A DNA stretch of 43,420 nucleotides from DAOPYE01 sp035352715 (GCA_035352715.1 DAOPYE010000012.1:1-43420); one strand, 5' to 3'; shown: positions 16,379 to 26,208, counted from the first letter of the stretch. Numbers and translations: made by a program. The notes: generated by a model from the letters alone, not told the origin.

Positions 16379-17740
16379 ATGCCGCAGGCCAGACAGGACC
16401 TTTCCCGATCCGTTCCGGTGCCATGGAAGTCCTACCTGCTGGGGGCCTTAGGTGCGGGCATCCTGGCCACCGCCAACGAGCCCATCGTCAAGCTCGTGGG
16501 CCTGGCGGCCGTGGCGGGGGGAGCGCTATGGCTGGCCTTCGAGGCCCGCACGGCGCGGCGGCTGATCGATCGCATCCTCCAGGCCATTCCCATCCAGGAC
16601 AAGAGCGAAGCCGTCCTCCAGGAATTGCCCAAGGCTTGGTCCGCCCTTGAATACGAGAATCAGACACTCAAGGCGCAGGCCCACCGGGAGGATCGCCTGC
16701 GCATTTCGATCCTGGCCAATCTGAGGGCGGGCCTGATCATCTTCGGTGCCGACCGCCGGGTCCGCATGTTCAACCCCGCCGCCCAGCGCCTATTGGGCAG
16801 CTCCAGTTGCCTGGGCCTCGACGAAAGCCTGCCGGGAGTTTTCCGCGAACCCGAAAGCCTGCGCAATCTGGAACGCGCGTTCCAGGGCGAGAGCGTGGAA
16901 TGGGTGCTGCGCCGCACTCCGCGGGTCCTGAGCCTTCGGGCCGTGCCCATGCTCGACCCTTCCGGCGAGGACGGAGATCTGCTGGTCACCCTGGACGACA
17001 TCTCGCGGCAGGAAGCCCTGGAGAACACGCGCCAGAAGTTCATCTCGAACGCCAGCCACGAGCTGAAGACGCCCACCACCAGCCTTCGCATCGCCGCTGA
17101 GAATCTGCAGGATGGGAACCATGTCCTGCCCGGAGGGGAATCCAGCCTGCAGAGCATCTTCCGCTCGGTGGACCGCATGACGATGCTGCTCAATGACATC
17201 TCGGAGCTTTCGCGCATCGAGACAGGCGCGCTGGTGCTTCGGCCGGAACCCATCCTACTGGGCGATTTCGTGAGCGGCCTGCTGGAGGATCTCAGGCCCC
17301 AGGCCAAGGCCCAGCAGGTGGCGCTAGCCTGCAAGCTGCCGCCGGCGCTGGAAGCCCGGTGCATCCAAGCCGATCCATTGCGGCTCCAGCAACTGCTGGA
17401 GAACCTGCTTTCGAACGCCATCAAGTTCTCGCCGCAGAACGCCGAGGTCCGGCTCTCCATCCAGCCGGATGGCCCCTGGCTGGCCTGGACCGTCGAAGAC
17501 CATGGGCCGGGCATCGCCCCTACGGAAGCGCAGCGCATTTTCGAGCGTTTCTACCGCAGCCCCAGCGCCCGCGGCATCCCGGGCACCGGGCTGGGGTTGT
17601 CCATCGTCAAGCACCTTTCGGCGCAAATGGGAGGTGAAATTGCCCTTGAAAGCGAGCTGGGGAAAGGCGCCAAATTCACCTTGAGGCTCCCTTTCGCCGA
17701 AACAGGGACACATCCCCATGAGGTCCATGCCCAATCCTGA
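16379..17740 (+). CDS. PhoR-like sensor histidine kinase
   Basis: The 453-residue protein has two closely spaced N-terminal membrane helices (about 17-55) with almost no periplasmic loop and a PAS-like domain (about 110-215: NLRAGLIIFGADRRVRMFNP). The HisKA dimerisation helix has the phospho-acceptor His227 in SNASHELKTP, and the HATPase domain has N-box ENLLSNAIKF, G1 DHGPGIAP and G2 GTGLGLSIVK. This is the PhoR/phosphate-sensor class, probably sensing membrane or cytoplasmic cues. I chose the ATG at 16379 because GGAGGTGGAG sits just upstream; the frame extends to 16310. No response regulator gene is present in the window. The 3' end overlaps the debranching enzyme gene by 23 bases, so the two are co-transcribed. 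It is divergent from mraZ. Confidence 0.9.
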   Translation: MPQARQDLSRSVPVPWKSYLLGALGAGILATANEPIVKLVGLAAVAGGALWLAFEARTARRLIDRILQAIPIQDKSEAVLQELPKAWSALEYENQTLKAQAHREDRLRISILANLRAGLIIFGADRRVRMFNPAAQRLLGSSSCLGLDESLPGVFREPESLRNLERAFQGESVEWVLRRTPRVLSLRAVPMLDPSGEDGDLLVTLDDISRQEALENTRQKFISNASHELKTPTTSLRIAAENLQDGNHVLPGGESSLQSIFRSVDRMTMLLNDISELSRIETGALVLRPEPILLGDFVSGLLEDLRPQAKAQQVALACKLPPALEARCIQADPLRLQQLLENLLSNAIKFSPQNAEVRLSIQPDGPWLAWTVEDHGPGIAPTEAQRIFERFYRSPSARGIPGTGLGLSIVKHLSAQMGGEIALESELGKGAKFTLRLPFAETGTHPHEVHAQS

Positions 17741-20700
17741 AATGATCCCGACCCCCGGCAGTCGCACCGTAAACTATTCGGGCGACCGCTTGAAGTTTGT
17801 CCTGTCGGCCCCGCCGGAAGCCATTGGCCCGGATGGCTCAATGCGAAAAGGCTGGCGGGCCTTCCTGCGCACCAACCTGACGCGGGCGGACCGCGCCAGG
17901 GAAGAAGTTATCGGCCTCTCCGGGGCCCGACCCAGCGACGCCCCCACCTTCGCCGGGGCTTCCTGGCGGGATATTCCCCTGACGGCCAGCGGGCAAGGCT
18001 GGGCCATGGATCTCGCGCTCACGGAAGTCGGCTATTTCCGGGCCAAGGCCTACTGCGTGGATCCCCAGGGCCACCAGCATTGGCCGGATGGCCCGGATGT
18101 GGGCATCTGCGTCAACCCCAATCATCTGCGTTCGAACAACGGCATCTACTGCGCCTTCCCCCGCATGTTCGGAGGCGCGCGCACCGCCCGAACCACCCGC
18201 AATCCGGCCCAGGAAGAAGAGATCCTGCGCCTGGAAAACGAGGGCTACGCGGTCATCCCACCCTCGGGCACCCTGCGCGATCTCACGGCCCAGGTCCCGC
18301 ATATCCTGAACACGCTGGGATGCCGCATCCTGCACCTGCTGCCCATCGGCCCGACCCCCACCACGTACGCCCGCATGGGTCGGTTCGGCAGCCCCTACGC
18401 AACCCTGGATCTGACGGCCATCGACCCCGCGCTGGTGGAATTCGATCAGCGCACCACCGCCGTGGATCAGTTCCGCGAACTGGCCTACGCCGTGCATCTG
18501 CGCGATGGGCTGCTCTTCCTGGATATCGTCATCAATCACACGGGCTGGGGCTCCACGCTGCAGAACGAGCATCCCGAGTGGTTCCACCGCAACCCAGATG
18601 GCACCTTCCAAAGCCCCGGCGCCTGGGGCGTGACCTGGGGCGATCTGGTGGAGCTGGACAACCACTTCCCGCAGCTCTGGGAGGCCACCGCCGAGGCCCT
18701 GCTGGTCTGGTGCCGGCGCGGGGTGGACGGCTTCCGATGCGATGCGGGCTACATGGTCCCCCTGCCCGCCTGGCAGTACATCGTGGCGCGGGTGCGCCAG
18801 GAATTCCCCAATTGCACGTTCCTGCTCGAAGGCCTGGGCGGCGCGTGGCAAGCCACGGAAGCGCTGCTGACCGAGGGCGGCATGCAGTGGGCGTATTCCG
18901 AGCTCTTTCAGAACTTCGACCCCGCCCAGGTCTCCGGGTACATGGATCATTTCATCCAGCAGAGCGATCGCGTCGGTCCCCTGGTCCACTACAGCGAAAC
19001 CCATGACAACGATCGCCTGGCCAAGCGCGGCCCATCGTGGTCGCGCCTGCGCAATCACCTGTGCGCGCTGACCAGCCACTGCGGCACCTTCGCCTTCACC
19101 GGCGGCGTGGAATGGCTGGCAACAGAACAGATCGACGTTCATCAGGCCCGCGGCATGGCCTGGGGCAGCGAACCCAATCTGGTTCCCGATCTGGCGCGAC
19201 TCAACCGCCTGCTGCACGACCATCCCTGCTTCTTCGATGGCGCGAGGCTGGAGCGCCTCAGCCCCAATGACGCCTGGATCCTCGCCCTCGGCCGCACGTC
19301 CCAGGAAGGCCAGGATCACTGCCTGGTGCTGGTGAACCTGGACCCGGAGACGGAACACAGCCTGGAACTCGACCATTCGTTCCTTGAACATCTGGGGAAT
19401 GCCCCGGTGGATCTGCTGGAACAGGAACTTCCCCTGATCCAGCCCCGATCCGGCTCCAATCGCTGCATCAAGATCACCCTGCCTCCCGGCGGAGCCTTTG
19501 CCCTGGCGGCTGGACATGGCCCCAAGGGTTTATCCGGGGATCGCTACCGGAGTCGCCGCGCGCAGGCGGCCTGGGCCTATCGGCACCTGAGCCAGAGCCT
19601 GCCCGTGGAGGATCTGGGCCCCGTGGATTGGCGGCAACTGGGCGCCCTCGCGGCCAAGGATCCAGAAGCGTTTCTCGCCAGCCTGCCCCATGTGGATCCC
19701 CAGGCGGCGCGCACCGATCTGCTCGCGGCCCTGCATTCCGCCCAGAACTGCGGCGGATATGCGCCGGTGGTGGGATGGAGCCGCGAGGACGCGCAGCGCG
19801 TGGTGCCGGTGCCGCCCGACCACTGGCTGCTGATCCGCGACAGCTCTCCCTTCGAAATGACCCTGCGCCGCCCCGGCCGACGTTTTCTCCATCTGCGCTC
19901 CTGCCCAGTGGACGATGGACACATGGCCGCGATCTTCCCCTCGGAGCTGGAGGTGGACGGCGAGGATTCCCTCGACGCCGAGCTCAGCTTCGATCGGTTC
20001 GCGGAGGCCGGGAAGCCCGTCCTTGGCACGCTGCGGCTGCTATCCAGGAAGGCCCGGTTCAAGACCCTCGCGCCCAAAGGCCTGGCGCTGCTCACCAACG
20101 GGCGCGGGGCCATGGCGCGCCTGCATGCGGATCTGGGCGCCATCACGTCCAAGTACGATTGCCTGCTCGGCGCCAATCTGCATCCTTCCGCCCCCTGCGA
20201 TCGCCATGTCTTCGCCAAGCGCCTTCGCGCCTGGGTGAACGCCGATGGATTCCTGAAGGCGCTGGACGGCGATAGCCTCGTGCGCTTCGAACCGGGGCCT
20301 CCCGCTCGGTGGATCTTCGTGGTCTGCGCCGGAGACGGTCGCACCGCCGAGATCGTCTTGACGGCGGATCTGCTTCAGGACCGCAACGCCCTCGTGCTGC
20401 GGTTTTCCCGCCCCGAAGGGCCTCCCCGCTTGGGCGAAGAATTGCCCGAAACCTGCGAGGTCAGGGTTTCCATGCGCCTGGACCTGGAGGATCGCGGGTT
20501 CCACTCCGAAACCCACTTCTGTCCCGAAGCGGATGTCCACTTCTCCACCCATCTCCAGGCTCTCGAGGATCGCTGCGGCTTTGTCTTCGATCCCGCGCCG
20601 GACCGGAAGCTGAAGGTCTGGCTGGAGGAAGGCGCCTTCCATGCGGATCCGGAATGGAGCCACGATCTGGAACACACGGTGGAATCCACCCGCGGGCTCT

Positions 20701-22094
20701 CTGACCACGGCGACGCCTGGAGCCCCGGATGGTTCGAGGTTCCCCTGGCCCACGGCCAATCCGTCCACATGGTCCTGTCCGCCGATGGCGAGGCAGGAGA
20801 ACCCAGTCCTGAGGAAGTGCGGGACTTCTCCAAGGCGCGCAGCCGCCGCCTTGCCCAGCTGGATCGCCAACTTCCGGCCCTTCGCACCGATACCTTCGGG
20901 CATCAGCTCGCCGTCGCCGCCACCGCCTTCCTGGCCAAGCGCGAAGGCGGTCTGACCGTCATCGCGGGCTATCCCTGGTTCCTGGACTGGGGCCGGGACA
21001 CCCTCATCTCCGCGCGAGGCCTGCTGGCCGCGGGCTTTGGGGAGGAGGTCCGCCGCCTGCTGCTGACCTATGGCGCCCTGGAGCGCTCGGGCACCCTGCC
21101 CAACATGCTATCGGCGGATTCCACGGCCAACCGCGACACTTCGGACGCGCCCCTGTGGTACGGGCTGGCGTGCGAGGAGGCCGCGCAACGCCTGGGATCC
21201 GAACTCTACACCCAGAAGACCGCCGACGGCAGAACCGTGCTGGAAATCCTCGCCTCCATCGCCCGGGGATACCTGGCGGGAACGCCCAATGGCATTCGCG
21301 TGGATCCCGATTCCGGCCTGGTCTGGAGTCCCTGCCACTTCACCTGGATGGACACGAATTTCCCACCCTGCACACCTCGCGAAGGCTATCCAGTGGAGAT
21401 CCAGGCCCTGTGGATCCGCCTGCTGCGCCAGCTTCAACGCGTGGATGGCGGCCAGGAATGGCAGGCGCACGCCGATCGCGCCACGGCCAGTCTGGAACGG
21501 TTCTGGTGGCCTGAACGCGGGTGCTTCCACGATCTGCTGGCCGCCCCATCAGGCAAGCCCGCCGCCCTGGCCATGCCCGACGGGCACCTGCGGCCCAACC
21601 AACTCTTCCTGGTCTCCCTTGGACTGGTGACGGGGGACCGGGCCAAGCGCGCGGTGCGGGCCGTGGAGCGCCACCTGCTGATTCCCGGCGCCCTGCGCAC
21701 CCTGGCTCCGCTGCCGGTCCACCTTGCGCTTCCCATCCGAGGTGCCGACGGACATCTATTGAACGATCCATCACATCCCTACTGGGGTCGCTACGAAGGC
21801 GACGAGGACACCCGGCGCAAACCGGCCTACCACAACGGCACGGCGTGGGTCTGGCCTTTGGGCACCTTCTGCGAGGCGCTGGTGACGGCCTGGAACGCCG
21901 ATCCGGATGCGGTGGCCGCCGCCAGGGCCTACCTGGGCAGCCTGGACCGGCTGCTTGAGGAAGGCTGCATCGGACACCTGCCCGAGATCCTCGATGGCGA
22001 CGCTCCCCACGCCCAGCGCGGATGCGATGCCCAGGCCTGGAGCGTCACCGAGGCGCTGCGGCTGTGGTCACAGTTGAACGCCCGCACGGAGTGA
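17718..22094 (+). CDS. Bifunctional glycogen debranching enzyme: GH13-type domain plus amylo-1,6-glucosidase (GH133-type) domain
   Basis: This 1458-residue protein joins two glycosidase modules. The N-terminal part (about 130-600) is a GH13 barrel with DIVINHTG (Asp about 268), nucleophile Asp342 in GFRCDAG, acid Glu371 in LLEGLGG and Asp430 in ETHDND, so the Asp-Glu-Asp triad is complete. After a central region with no motif I recognise (about 600-1060) comes an (alpha/alpha)6-type debranching domain with YPWFLDWGRDTLISARGLL, LPNMLSADST, NGTAWVWPLGTFCEAL and RGCDAQAWSVTEALRLW. This order, transferase then glucosidase, is that of eukaryotic AGL/Gdb1. I infer 4-alpha-glucanotransferase plus alpha-1,6-glucosidase action on glycogen branches, but the specificity of the first module is not proven. 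Starts at 17718, 17727 and 17742 are all possible, none with a clear Shine-Dalgarno. Confidence 0.88.
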   Translation: MRSMPNPEMIPTPGSRTVNYSGDRLKFVLSAPPEAIGPDGSMRKGWRAFLRTNLTRADRAREEVIGLSGARPSDAPTFAGASWRDIPLTASGQGWAMDLALTEVGYFRAKAYCVDPQGHQHWPDGPDVGICVNPNHLRSNNGIYCAFPRMFGGARTARTTRNPAQEEEILRLENEGYAVIPPSGTLRDLTAQVPHILNTLGCRILHLLPIGPTPTTYARMGRFGSPYATLDLTAIDPALVEFDQRTTAVDQFRELAYAVHLRDGLLFLDIVINHTGWGSTLQNEHPEWFHRNPDGTFQSPGAWGVTWGDLVELDNHFPQLWEATAEALLVWCRRGVDGFRCDAGYMVPLPAWQYIVARVRQEFPNCTFLLEGLGGAWQATEALLTEGGMQWAYSELFQNFDPAQVSGYMDHFIQQSDRVGPLVHYSETHDNDRLAKRGPSWSRLRNHLCALTSHCGTFAFTGGVEWLATEQIDVHQARGMAWGSEPNLVPDLARLNRLLHDHPCFFDGARLERLSPNDAWILALGRTSQEGQDHCLVLVNLDPETEHSLELDHSFLEHLGNAPVDLLEQELPLIQPRSGSNRCIKITLPPGGAFALAAGHGPKGLSGDRYRSRRAQAAWAYRHLSQSLPVEDLGPVDWRQLGALAAKDPEAFLASLPHVDPQAARTDLLAALHSAQNCGGYAPVVGWSREDAQRVVPVPPDHWLLIRDSSPFEMTLRRPGRRFLHLRSCPVDDGHMAAIFPSELEVDGEDSLDAELSFDRFAEAGKPVLGTLRLLSRKARFKTLAPKGLALLTNGRGAMARLHADLGAITSKYDCLLGANLHPSAPCDRHVFAKRLRAWVNADGFLKALDGDSLVRFEPGPPARWIFVVCAGDGRTAEIVLTADLLQDRNALVLRFSRPEGPPRLGEELPETCEVRVSMRLDLEDRGFHSETHFCPEADVHFSTHLQALEDRCGFVFDPAPDRKLKVWLEEGAFHADPEWSHDLEHTVESTRGLSDHGDAWSPGWFEVPLAHGQSVHMVLSADGEAGEPSPEEVRDFSKARSRRLAQLDRQLPALRTDTFGHQLAVAATAFLAKREGGLTVIAGYPWFLDWGRDTLISARGLLAAGFGEEVRRLLLTYGALERSGTLPNMLSADSTANRDTSDAPLWYGLACEEAAQRLGSELYTQKTADGRTVLEILASIARGYLAGTPNGIRVDPDSGLVWSPCHFTWMDTNFPPCTPREGYPVEIQALWIRLLRQLQRVDGGQEWQAHADRATASLERFWWPERGCFHDLLAAPSGKPAALAMPDGHLRPNQLFLVSLGLVTGDRAKRAVRAVERHLLIPGALRTLAPLPVHLALPIRGADGHLLNDPSHPYWGRYEGDEDTRRKPAYHNGTAWVWPLGTFCEALVTAWNADPDAVAAARAYLGSLDRLLEEGCIGHLPEILDGDAPHAQRGCDAQAWSVTEALRLWSQLNARTE

Positions 22095-22149
22095 GGGTTC
22101 CGCGCTACCATCATTCCACCCAAGCCCGCGTTTTTTTCATGGAGTTCGC

Positions 22150-24318
22150 ATGTCTGATTCCGTCTCGCGTGATTCCGAAACCAAGGCCAAGACCACCCAT
22201 CCAATCCAGCAAAGCCTCATCAAACTCACCCGGAACCTCTGGTGGACCTGGCGCCCGGAAGTCCGGTCCATCTTCCGGGACATCGACCTGGAGCTCTACC
22301 ACCGGGAACATCGCAATCCCGTGCGCGTCATCAAGTCCGCCAGCGTTCCCCTGCTGGAGAAGCGGGTCGCGGACGTGGATATCCAGACCCGCACCGACCG
22401 CGCCCTGCGCCAGCTGGACGAGTATCTGAATCCCATCACCACCTGGGGACTGGTGCATGCGGGCACGCTGCAATCTCGGCCGGTAGCCTATTTCTCCGCC
22501 GAATTCGGCATCCACGAATCCATCCCCATCTACTCCGGCGGCCTGGGCATCCTGGCGGGCGATCACCTGAAGGGCGCATCCAACCTGGGCATCCCTTTGA
22601 TCGGCGTGGGCCTGCTCTATCACCAGGGCTACACGACACAGGAACTGGATGCGAGCTTCTGGCAGCACGATGTCAAAGAGCCCTTTGACATGGAGGACAT
22701 GCCCCTCGAGCCCGCCTTGACGCCGGAAGGGACCCAGGTGCGGATCAGCCTGGAGCTTCCAGGTCGGCTGGTGTGGGCCAAGGCCTGGGAAGCCAAGGTC
22801 GGACGCATTCGATTGATCCTGCTGGATGCGCGCGACGACGCGAACAGCGAGGAGGACAAGGCCCTGACCGCTCACCTCTACGGCGGCGACCAGCGCATGC
22901 GCATCCAGCAGGAGCTGCTGCTGGGTGTCGGCGGAAGCCGCGCGCTGCGCGCCATGGGCATCACGCCGGGCGTCTTCCACCTGAACGAGGGACACTCCGC
23001 GTTCGCCATCTTGGAATGGGCCCGCCACCGCGTGCAGACGGATGGCCTGGAACCCTGGCGCGCCATCCGCGAGGCCACCTCTGGCACCGTCTTCACCACG
23101 CATACGCCCGTGGAAGCCGGTCACGACCGCTTCCCCGCGGATCTTGCGGCGGAGCATCTGGCGCCACTGGCCGAAGGGCTGCACTTGCCCCTGCACGATG
23201 TCATGGGCCTGGGCCGCGTGAACGTCGACGATCACGGAGCGCCCTTCCTGCCCACCGTCCTGGCGCTGAAGTGCTCGCGCCGCGCCAATGCAGTCTCGGC
23301 GCTGCACGGCGTGGTATCCCGCGAGATGTGGCAATGCCTGTGGCCCGACCGGAAACAGGATGATGTGCCGATCGGGCACATCACCAACGGCGTCCACACA
23401 CCTTCCTGGATCTCCTACGAACTGAACCAGCTCTTCCAGTACCACCTGGGCACCAATTGGCTCGAATCCATCGTCCGACCCGATCTCTGGATGAAGATCG
23501 AGAGCATCGACCCGGCCGAAATCTGGGAGGTCAAGCAGGTGCTCAAGGCCCGCATGATGCGGCTGGTGCGCGACCGCGCCAAGGCGATGCACGAGCGGGT
23601 CGGCCTGCCCCCCATGGAGCGTCCGCCGCTTGCCCCCAATGCACTGACCATCGGATTCGCCCGCCGCTTCGTCCCTTACAAGCGTGCGGATCTGCTGCTG
23701 ACGGACCTGGACCGGCTGGATCGTCTGGTGAACAACCCCAAGCGGCCCGTAAACATCATCTTCGCGGGCCGGGCGCACCCCGCCGATGGCCCCGGCAAGG
23801 CCATTATCCAGCGGGTAGGACAGCTCTCCGAAGACCCCCGCTTCCGCGATCGGATCATCTTCGTGGAGAACTACAACATCCACGTGGGGCGCAATCTGTA
23901 CCAAGGCGTGGATGCGTGGCTCAACACCCCCATGCGTCCCCTGGAAGCCTGCGGCACCAGCGGGATGAAGGTCATCATGAACGGCGGGCTGCACATCTCC
24001 GTGCTGGACGGTTGGTGGGCCGAGGCCTTTGACGGCGAGAACGGCTTCGCCATCGGCAACGGCGAGATCCACGCCAATCAGGAGATCCAGGACCAGCGCG
24101 ATGCGGAGAGCCTGTTCCGCATCCTGGAGGAACAGGTCGTCCCGATGTACTACGACCGTGGCCCCGATGACATTCCCTACCGCTGGATGGCCCGCGTGAA
24201 GCGCTCCATGCGCACCCTGGCCTGGCGCTTCAACGCCGATCGCATGGTGATGGACTACGTCCGCAACTGCTATCTGCCCGCGGCCGTGGCGTCCTCCTGC
24301 CAGATGCCTCCCGCTTAG
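22150..24318 (+). CDS. glgP: Alpha-glucan (glycogen) phosphorylase, short GT35 type
   Basis: The enzyme releases glucose-1-phosphate from alpha-1,4-glucan ends with PLP as cofactor. The 722-residue protein belongs to the shorter phosphorylase branch known from Thermotoga and many environmental bacteria. Key motifs are RNLWWTW near the start, YFSAEFGIHESIPIYSGGLG, HLNEGHSAFAILE, TTHTPVEAGHDRF, HITNGVHTPSW, GFARRFVPYKRADLLL and the PLP lysine (about Lys607) in ACGTSGMKVIMNGGL. GGAG lies 5 bases before the ATG. It follows the debranching gene by 55 bases and is ended by a hairpin terminator, so kinase, debranching enzyme and phosphorylase likely form one transcript for glycogen breakdown. Confidence 0.95.
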   Translation: MSDSVSRDSETKAKTTHPIQQSLIKLTRNLWWTWRPEVRSIFRDIDLELYHREHRNPVRVIKSASVPLLEKRVADVDIQTRTDRALRQLDEYLNPITTWGLVHAGTLQSRPVAYFSAEFGIHESIPIYSGGLGILAGDHLKGASNLGIPLIGVGLLYHQGYTTQELDASFWQHDVKEPFDMEDMPLEPALTPEGTQVRISLELPGRLVWAKAWEAKVGRIRLILLDARDDANSEEDKALTAHLYGGDQRMRIQQELLLGVGGSRALRAMGITPGVFHLNEGHSAFAILEWARHRVQTDGLEPWRAIREATSGTVFTTHTPVEAGHDRFPADLAAEHLAPLAEGLHLPLHDVMGLGRVNVDDHGAPFLPTVLALKCSRRANAVSALHGVVSREMWQCLWPDRKQDDVPIGHITNGVHTPSWISYELNQLFQYHLGTNWLESIVRPDLWMKIESIDPAEIWEVKQVLKARMMRLVRDRAKAMHERVGLPPMERPPLAPNALTIGFARRFVPYKRADLLLTDLDRLDRLVNNPKRPVNIIFAGRAHPADGPGKAIIQRVGQLSEDPRFRDRIIFVENYNIHVGRNLYQGVDAWLNTPMRPLEACGTSGMKVIMNGGLHISVLDGWWAEAFDGENGFAIGNGEIHANQEIQDQRDAESLFRILEEQVVPMYYDRGPDDIPYRWMARVKRSMRTLAWRFNADRMVMDYVRNCYLPAAVASSCQMPPA

Positions 24319-24341
24319 TTATGAATTTCAGGAAAATGATC

Positions 24342-24373
24342 AGGCCGGAACACACCGTTCCGGCCTTTCCTTT
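24342..24373 (+). terminator. Rho-independent terminator after glycogen phosphorylase gene
   Basis: A perfect 10-bp stem AGGCCGGAAC / GTTCCGGCCT (24342-24351 and 24357-24366) with a 5-base loop is followed by TTCCTTT. It closes the plus-strand glycogen breakdown unit, only 10 bases before the YjbQ-family start, so some read-through may feed that gene. Confidence 0.8.
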
Positions 24374-24382
24374 GGAACGCCC

Positions 24383-24796
24383 ATGCCCATCGCCACCCTG
24401 GATGTCCGCAGCCGGAATCGTCAGGAATTCATCCCGATGACCTCGGAACTGCAACGCGCCGTTGAAACCAATGGATGGATGGAAGGCGCGCTGCTGGTGT
24501 TCAATCCGCACACCACGGCCGGGCTCACCATCAATGAGGGCGCGGATCCAGACGTGAAGCGGGATATGCTGGTCGCCCTTTCCCGCCTAATCCCCGAGCG
24601 CGGCGACTACCACCACGCCGAGGGCAATTCGGACGCGCACCTTAAGGCCAGCCTCATGGGATCAAGCGTCACCCTGCCGGTCGTGAATGGCCGTCTGAAG
24701 CTCGGGACTTGGCAGGCCATCTACTTCTGTGAGTTCGACGGCCCACGTTCAAGACAGGTGCAGCTCACCTTTCTTCAGGCGGATAGCTCCCGGTAG
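24383..24796 (+). CDS. YjbQ/UPF0047 family protein
   Basis: The 137-residue protein matches the YjbQ (UPF0047) family in length and motifs: FNPHTTAGLTINEGADPDV near residues 40-60, then GDYHHAEGNSDAHLKASLMG and the C-terminal LGTWQAIYFCEFDGPRSRQV. The conserved histidines in HTT, YHH and DAHLK form a probable metal site. An E. coli member has been reported to make thiamine phosphate as a side activity; the true role is uncertain. The ATG at 24383 has only a weak GGA upstream. Its 3' end overlaps glgA on the other strand by 22 bases. Confidence 0.9.
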   Translation: MPIATLDVRSRNRQEFIPMTSELQRAVETNGWMEGALLVFNPHTTAGLTINEGADPDVKRDMLVALSRLIPERGDYHHAEGNSDAHLKASLMGSSVTLPVVNGRLKLGTWQAIYFCEFDGPRSRQVQLTFLQADSSR

Positions 24797-26208
24797 AAGG
24801 CGAGGTAGTGCTTGGCGGCGATGCGCCAACTGAAATCCTGGCGCATCCCGCGATGCTGGATCTGCCTCCAGGTCTTGGGATGGTCGCGGTAGAGGGCGCA
24901 GGTCCGACCGATGGTTTCGCCCAGCACCCAGGCGGTTTCCGGCTCGAACACAAACCCTGTCGCCACATCCTGGTGTAGGTTCTCCTCGCTGGCGTCCACC
25001 ACCGTATCGGCCAGACCGCCAGTTCGGCGCACCAGCGGTAGGGTGCCAAACTTGAGCGCGTAGATCTGCGTCAGGCCGCATGGTTCCTGGCGCGAGGGCA
25101 CCATCAGCACATCGCAGCCCGCGATGATGCGATGCGCGAAACCTTCGTCATAGCCAATGCGGGCGGCGAACTGCCAGGGCTTTTCCGCGGCCTTGCGCGC
25201 AAAAGCGGCCTCCAGCGCTGGCTCACCGGTGCCGAGCAGCGCGAACTGCGCGCCGAGGGCCAGCAGGTAATCCACGTTCTCCAGCAAGAGGTCCAACCCC
25301 TTCTGCGGCGCCAGACGGCTGACGATGCCGAAGAGCGGCGCGCCGGAAGCCTCGTCCAGCCCCAGTTCCTGCTGAAGCGTGTTCTTGCAGATCCGCTTCG
25401 CGGAAGGCCGCTCCAGGCTGTAGTGGTTCTCCAGGAAAGGGCTCTTCGAAGGGCTCCAATGCTCATAGTCCGCGCCGTTCAAGATGCCTCGAAGATCGGC
25501 GGCCCTTCGGCTCAGAAGGCCATCCAAACCACAGCCACCTGCGGGTGTCTGAATCTCCTTCGCATAGGTCGGGCTCACGGTGAGGATGCGATCCGCATAG
25601 GCGAGACCAGCCTTCAGGAAGTTGATCTGGCCGTAGAACTCGGCCCCGTCCATGTGGAAGGCCTCGGATGGAATTTTCAAATCTTCCAGCAAGGACTCTA
25701 CGTAAAGCCCCTGGTAGGCCAGGTTATGGATGCTGATGACGCTGCGAGGACGCTTCCCTTCAGAAAACGCCAGGTACAGCGGCGTCAGCGCCGCCTGCCA
25801 GTCGTGGGCATGAACGATATCGGGCGTCCAGTCTGCACCATCGCCATGGACGCCGAGATGCGCGCCCACCCAACACAAGGCCGCAGCCTTGTAATGGCTA
25901 TCCCCCCGCTCTTCGTAGGGGTTGCCCGCATGACCATAGAGTCCCGGGGCATCCAGCACGTACAGAGGCACACCTGCAGGGGTTCTCGCCTTGAGAACCA
26001 CCGCATCGCCCACGCCGGGCGTGCCCGGCACCACACAGGCCCGGCCCTTGATCTCGACGCCTTTCTTCACCCCCGGGAAGCCGGGCAGCAGCAGGCGCGC
26101 ATCGGCGCTCTGCGCGCGCTGTACCTGGGGCAACGCTCCGATCACGTCGCCCAAGCCGCCAACCTTCACCAGCGGGAAGCATTCCGAAGCCACGTGCAGA
26201 ATACGCAA
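24775..26208 (-). CDS. glgA: Glycogen synthase (ADP-glucose type)
   Basis: GlgA extends alpha-1,4-glucan from ADP-glucose (GT5). The 477-residue protein has RILHVASECFPLVKVGGLGDV at the N-terminus with the KVGGLGD substrate loop, HAHDWQAALTPLYL, SIHNLAYQG, ILNGADYEHWSP, IVSRLAPQKGLDLL and the C-terminal MVPSRQEPCGLTQIYA, which holds the catalytic glutamate region. The start is a TTG at 26208, preceded by GGAGGG 8 bases upstream inside the end of glgC; the genes are 3 bases apart and translationally coupled. It is convergent with the YjbQ-family gene. Confidence 0.95.
   Translation of the reverse strand: MRILHVASECFPLVKVGGLGDVIGALPQVQRAQSADARLLLPGFPGVKKGVEIKGRACVVPGTPGVGDAVVLKARTPAGVPLYVLDAPGLYGHAGNPYEERGDSHYKAAALCWVGAHLGVHGDGADWTPDIVHAHDWQAALTPLYLAFSEGKRPRSVISIHNLAYQGLYVESLLEDLKIPSEAFHMDGAEFYGQINFLKAGLAYADRILTVSPTYAKEIQTPAGGCGLDGLLSRRAADLRGILNGADYEHWSPSKSPFLENHYSLERPSAKRICKNTLQQELGLDEASGAPLFGIVSRLAPQKGLDLLLENVDYLLALGAQFALLGTGEPALEAAFARKAAEKPWQFAARIGYDEGFAHRIIAGCDVLMVPSRQEPCGLTQIYALKFGTLPLVRRTGGLADTVVDASEENLHQDVATGFVFEPETAWVLGETIGRTCALYRDHPKTWRQIQHRGMRQDFSWRIAAKHYLAFYRELSA

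Noticed and set aside
17838..19517. 559-codon minus-strand open frame
   Set aside because: Antisense to the GH13 domain of the debranching enzyme, with His/Gln/Gly-rich translation typical of a shadow frame and no family motif.
22111..24072. 653-codon minus-strand open frame
   Set aside because: Antisense to glycogen phosphorylase, whose motifs are complete; no RBS or domain.
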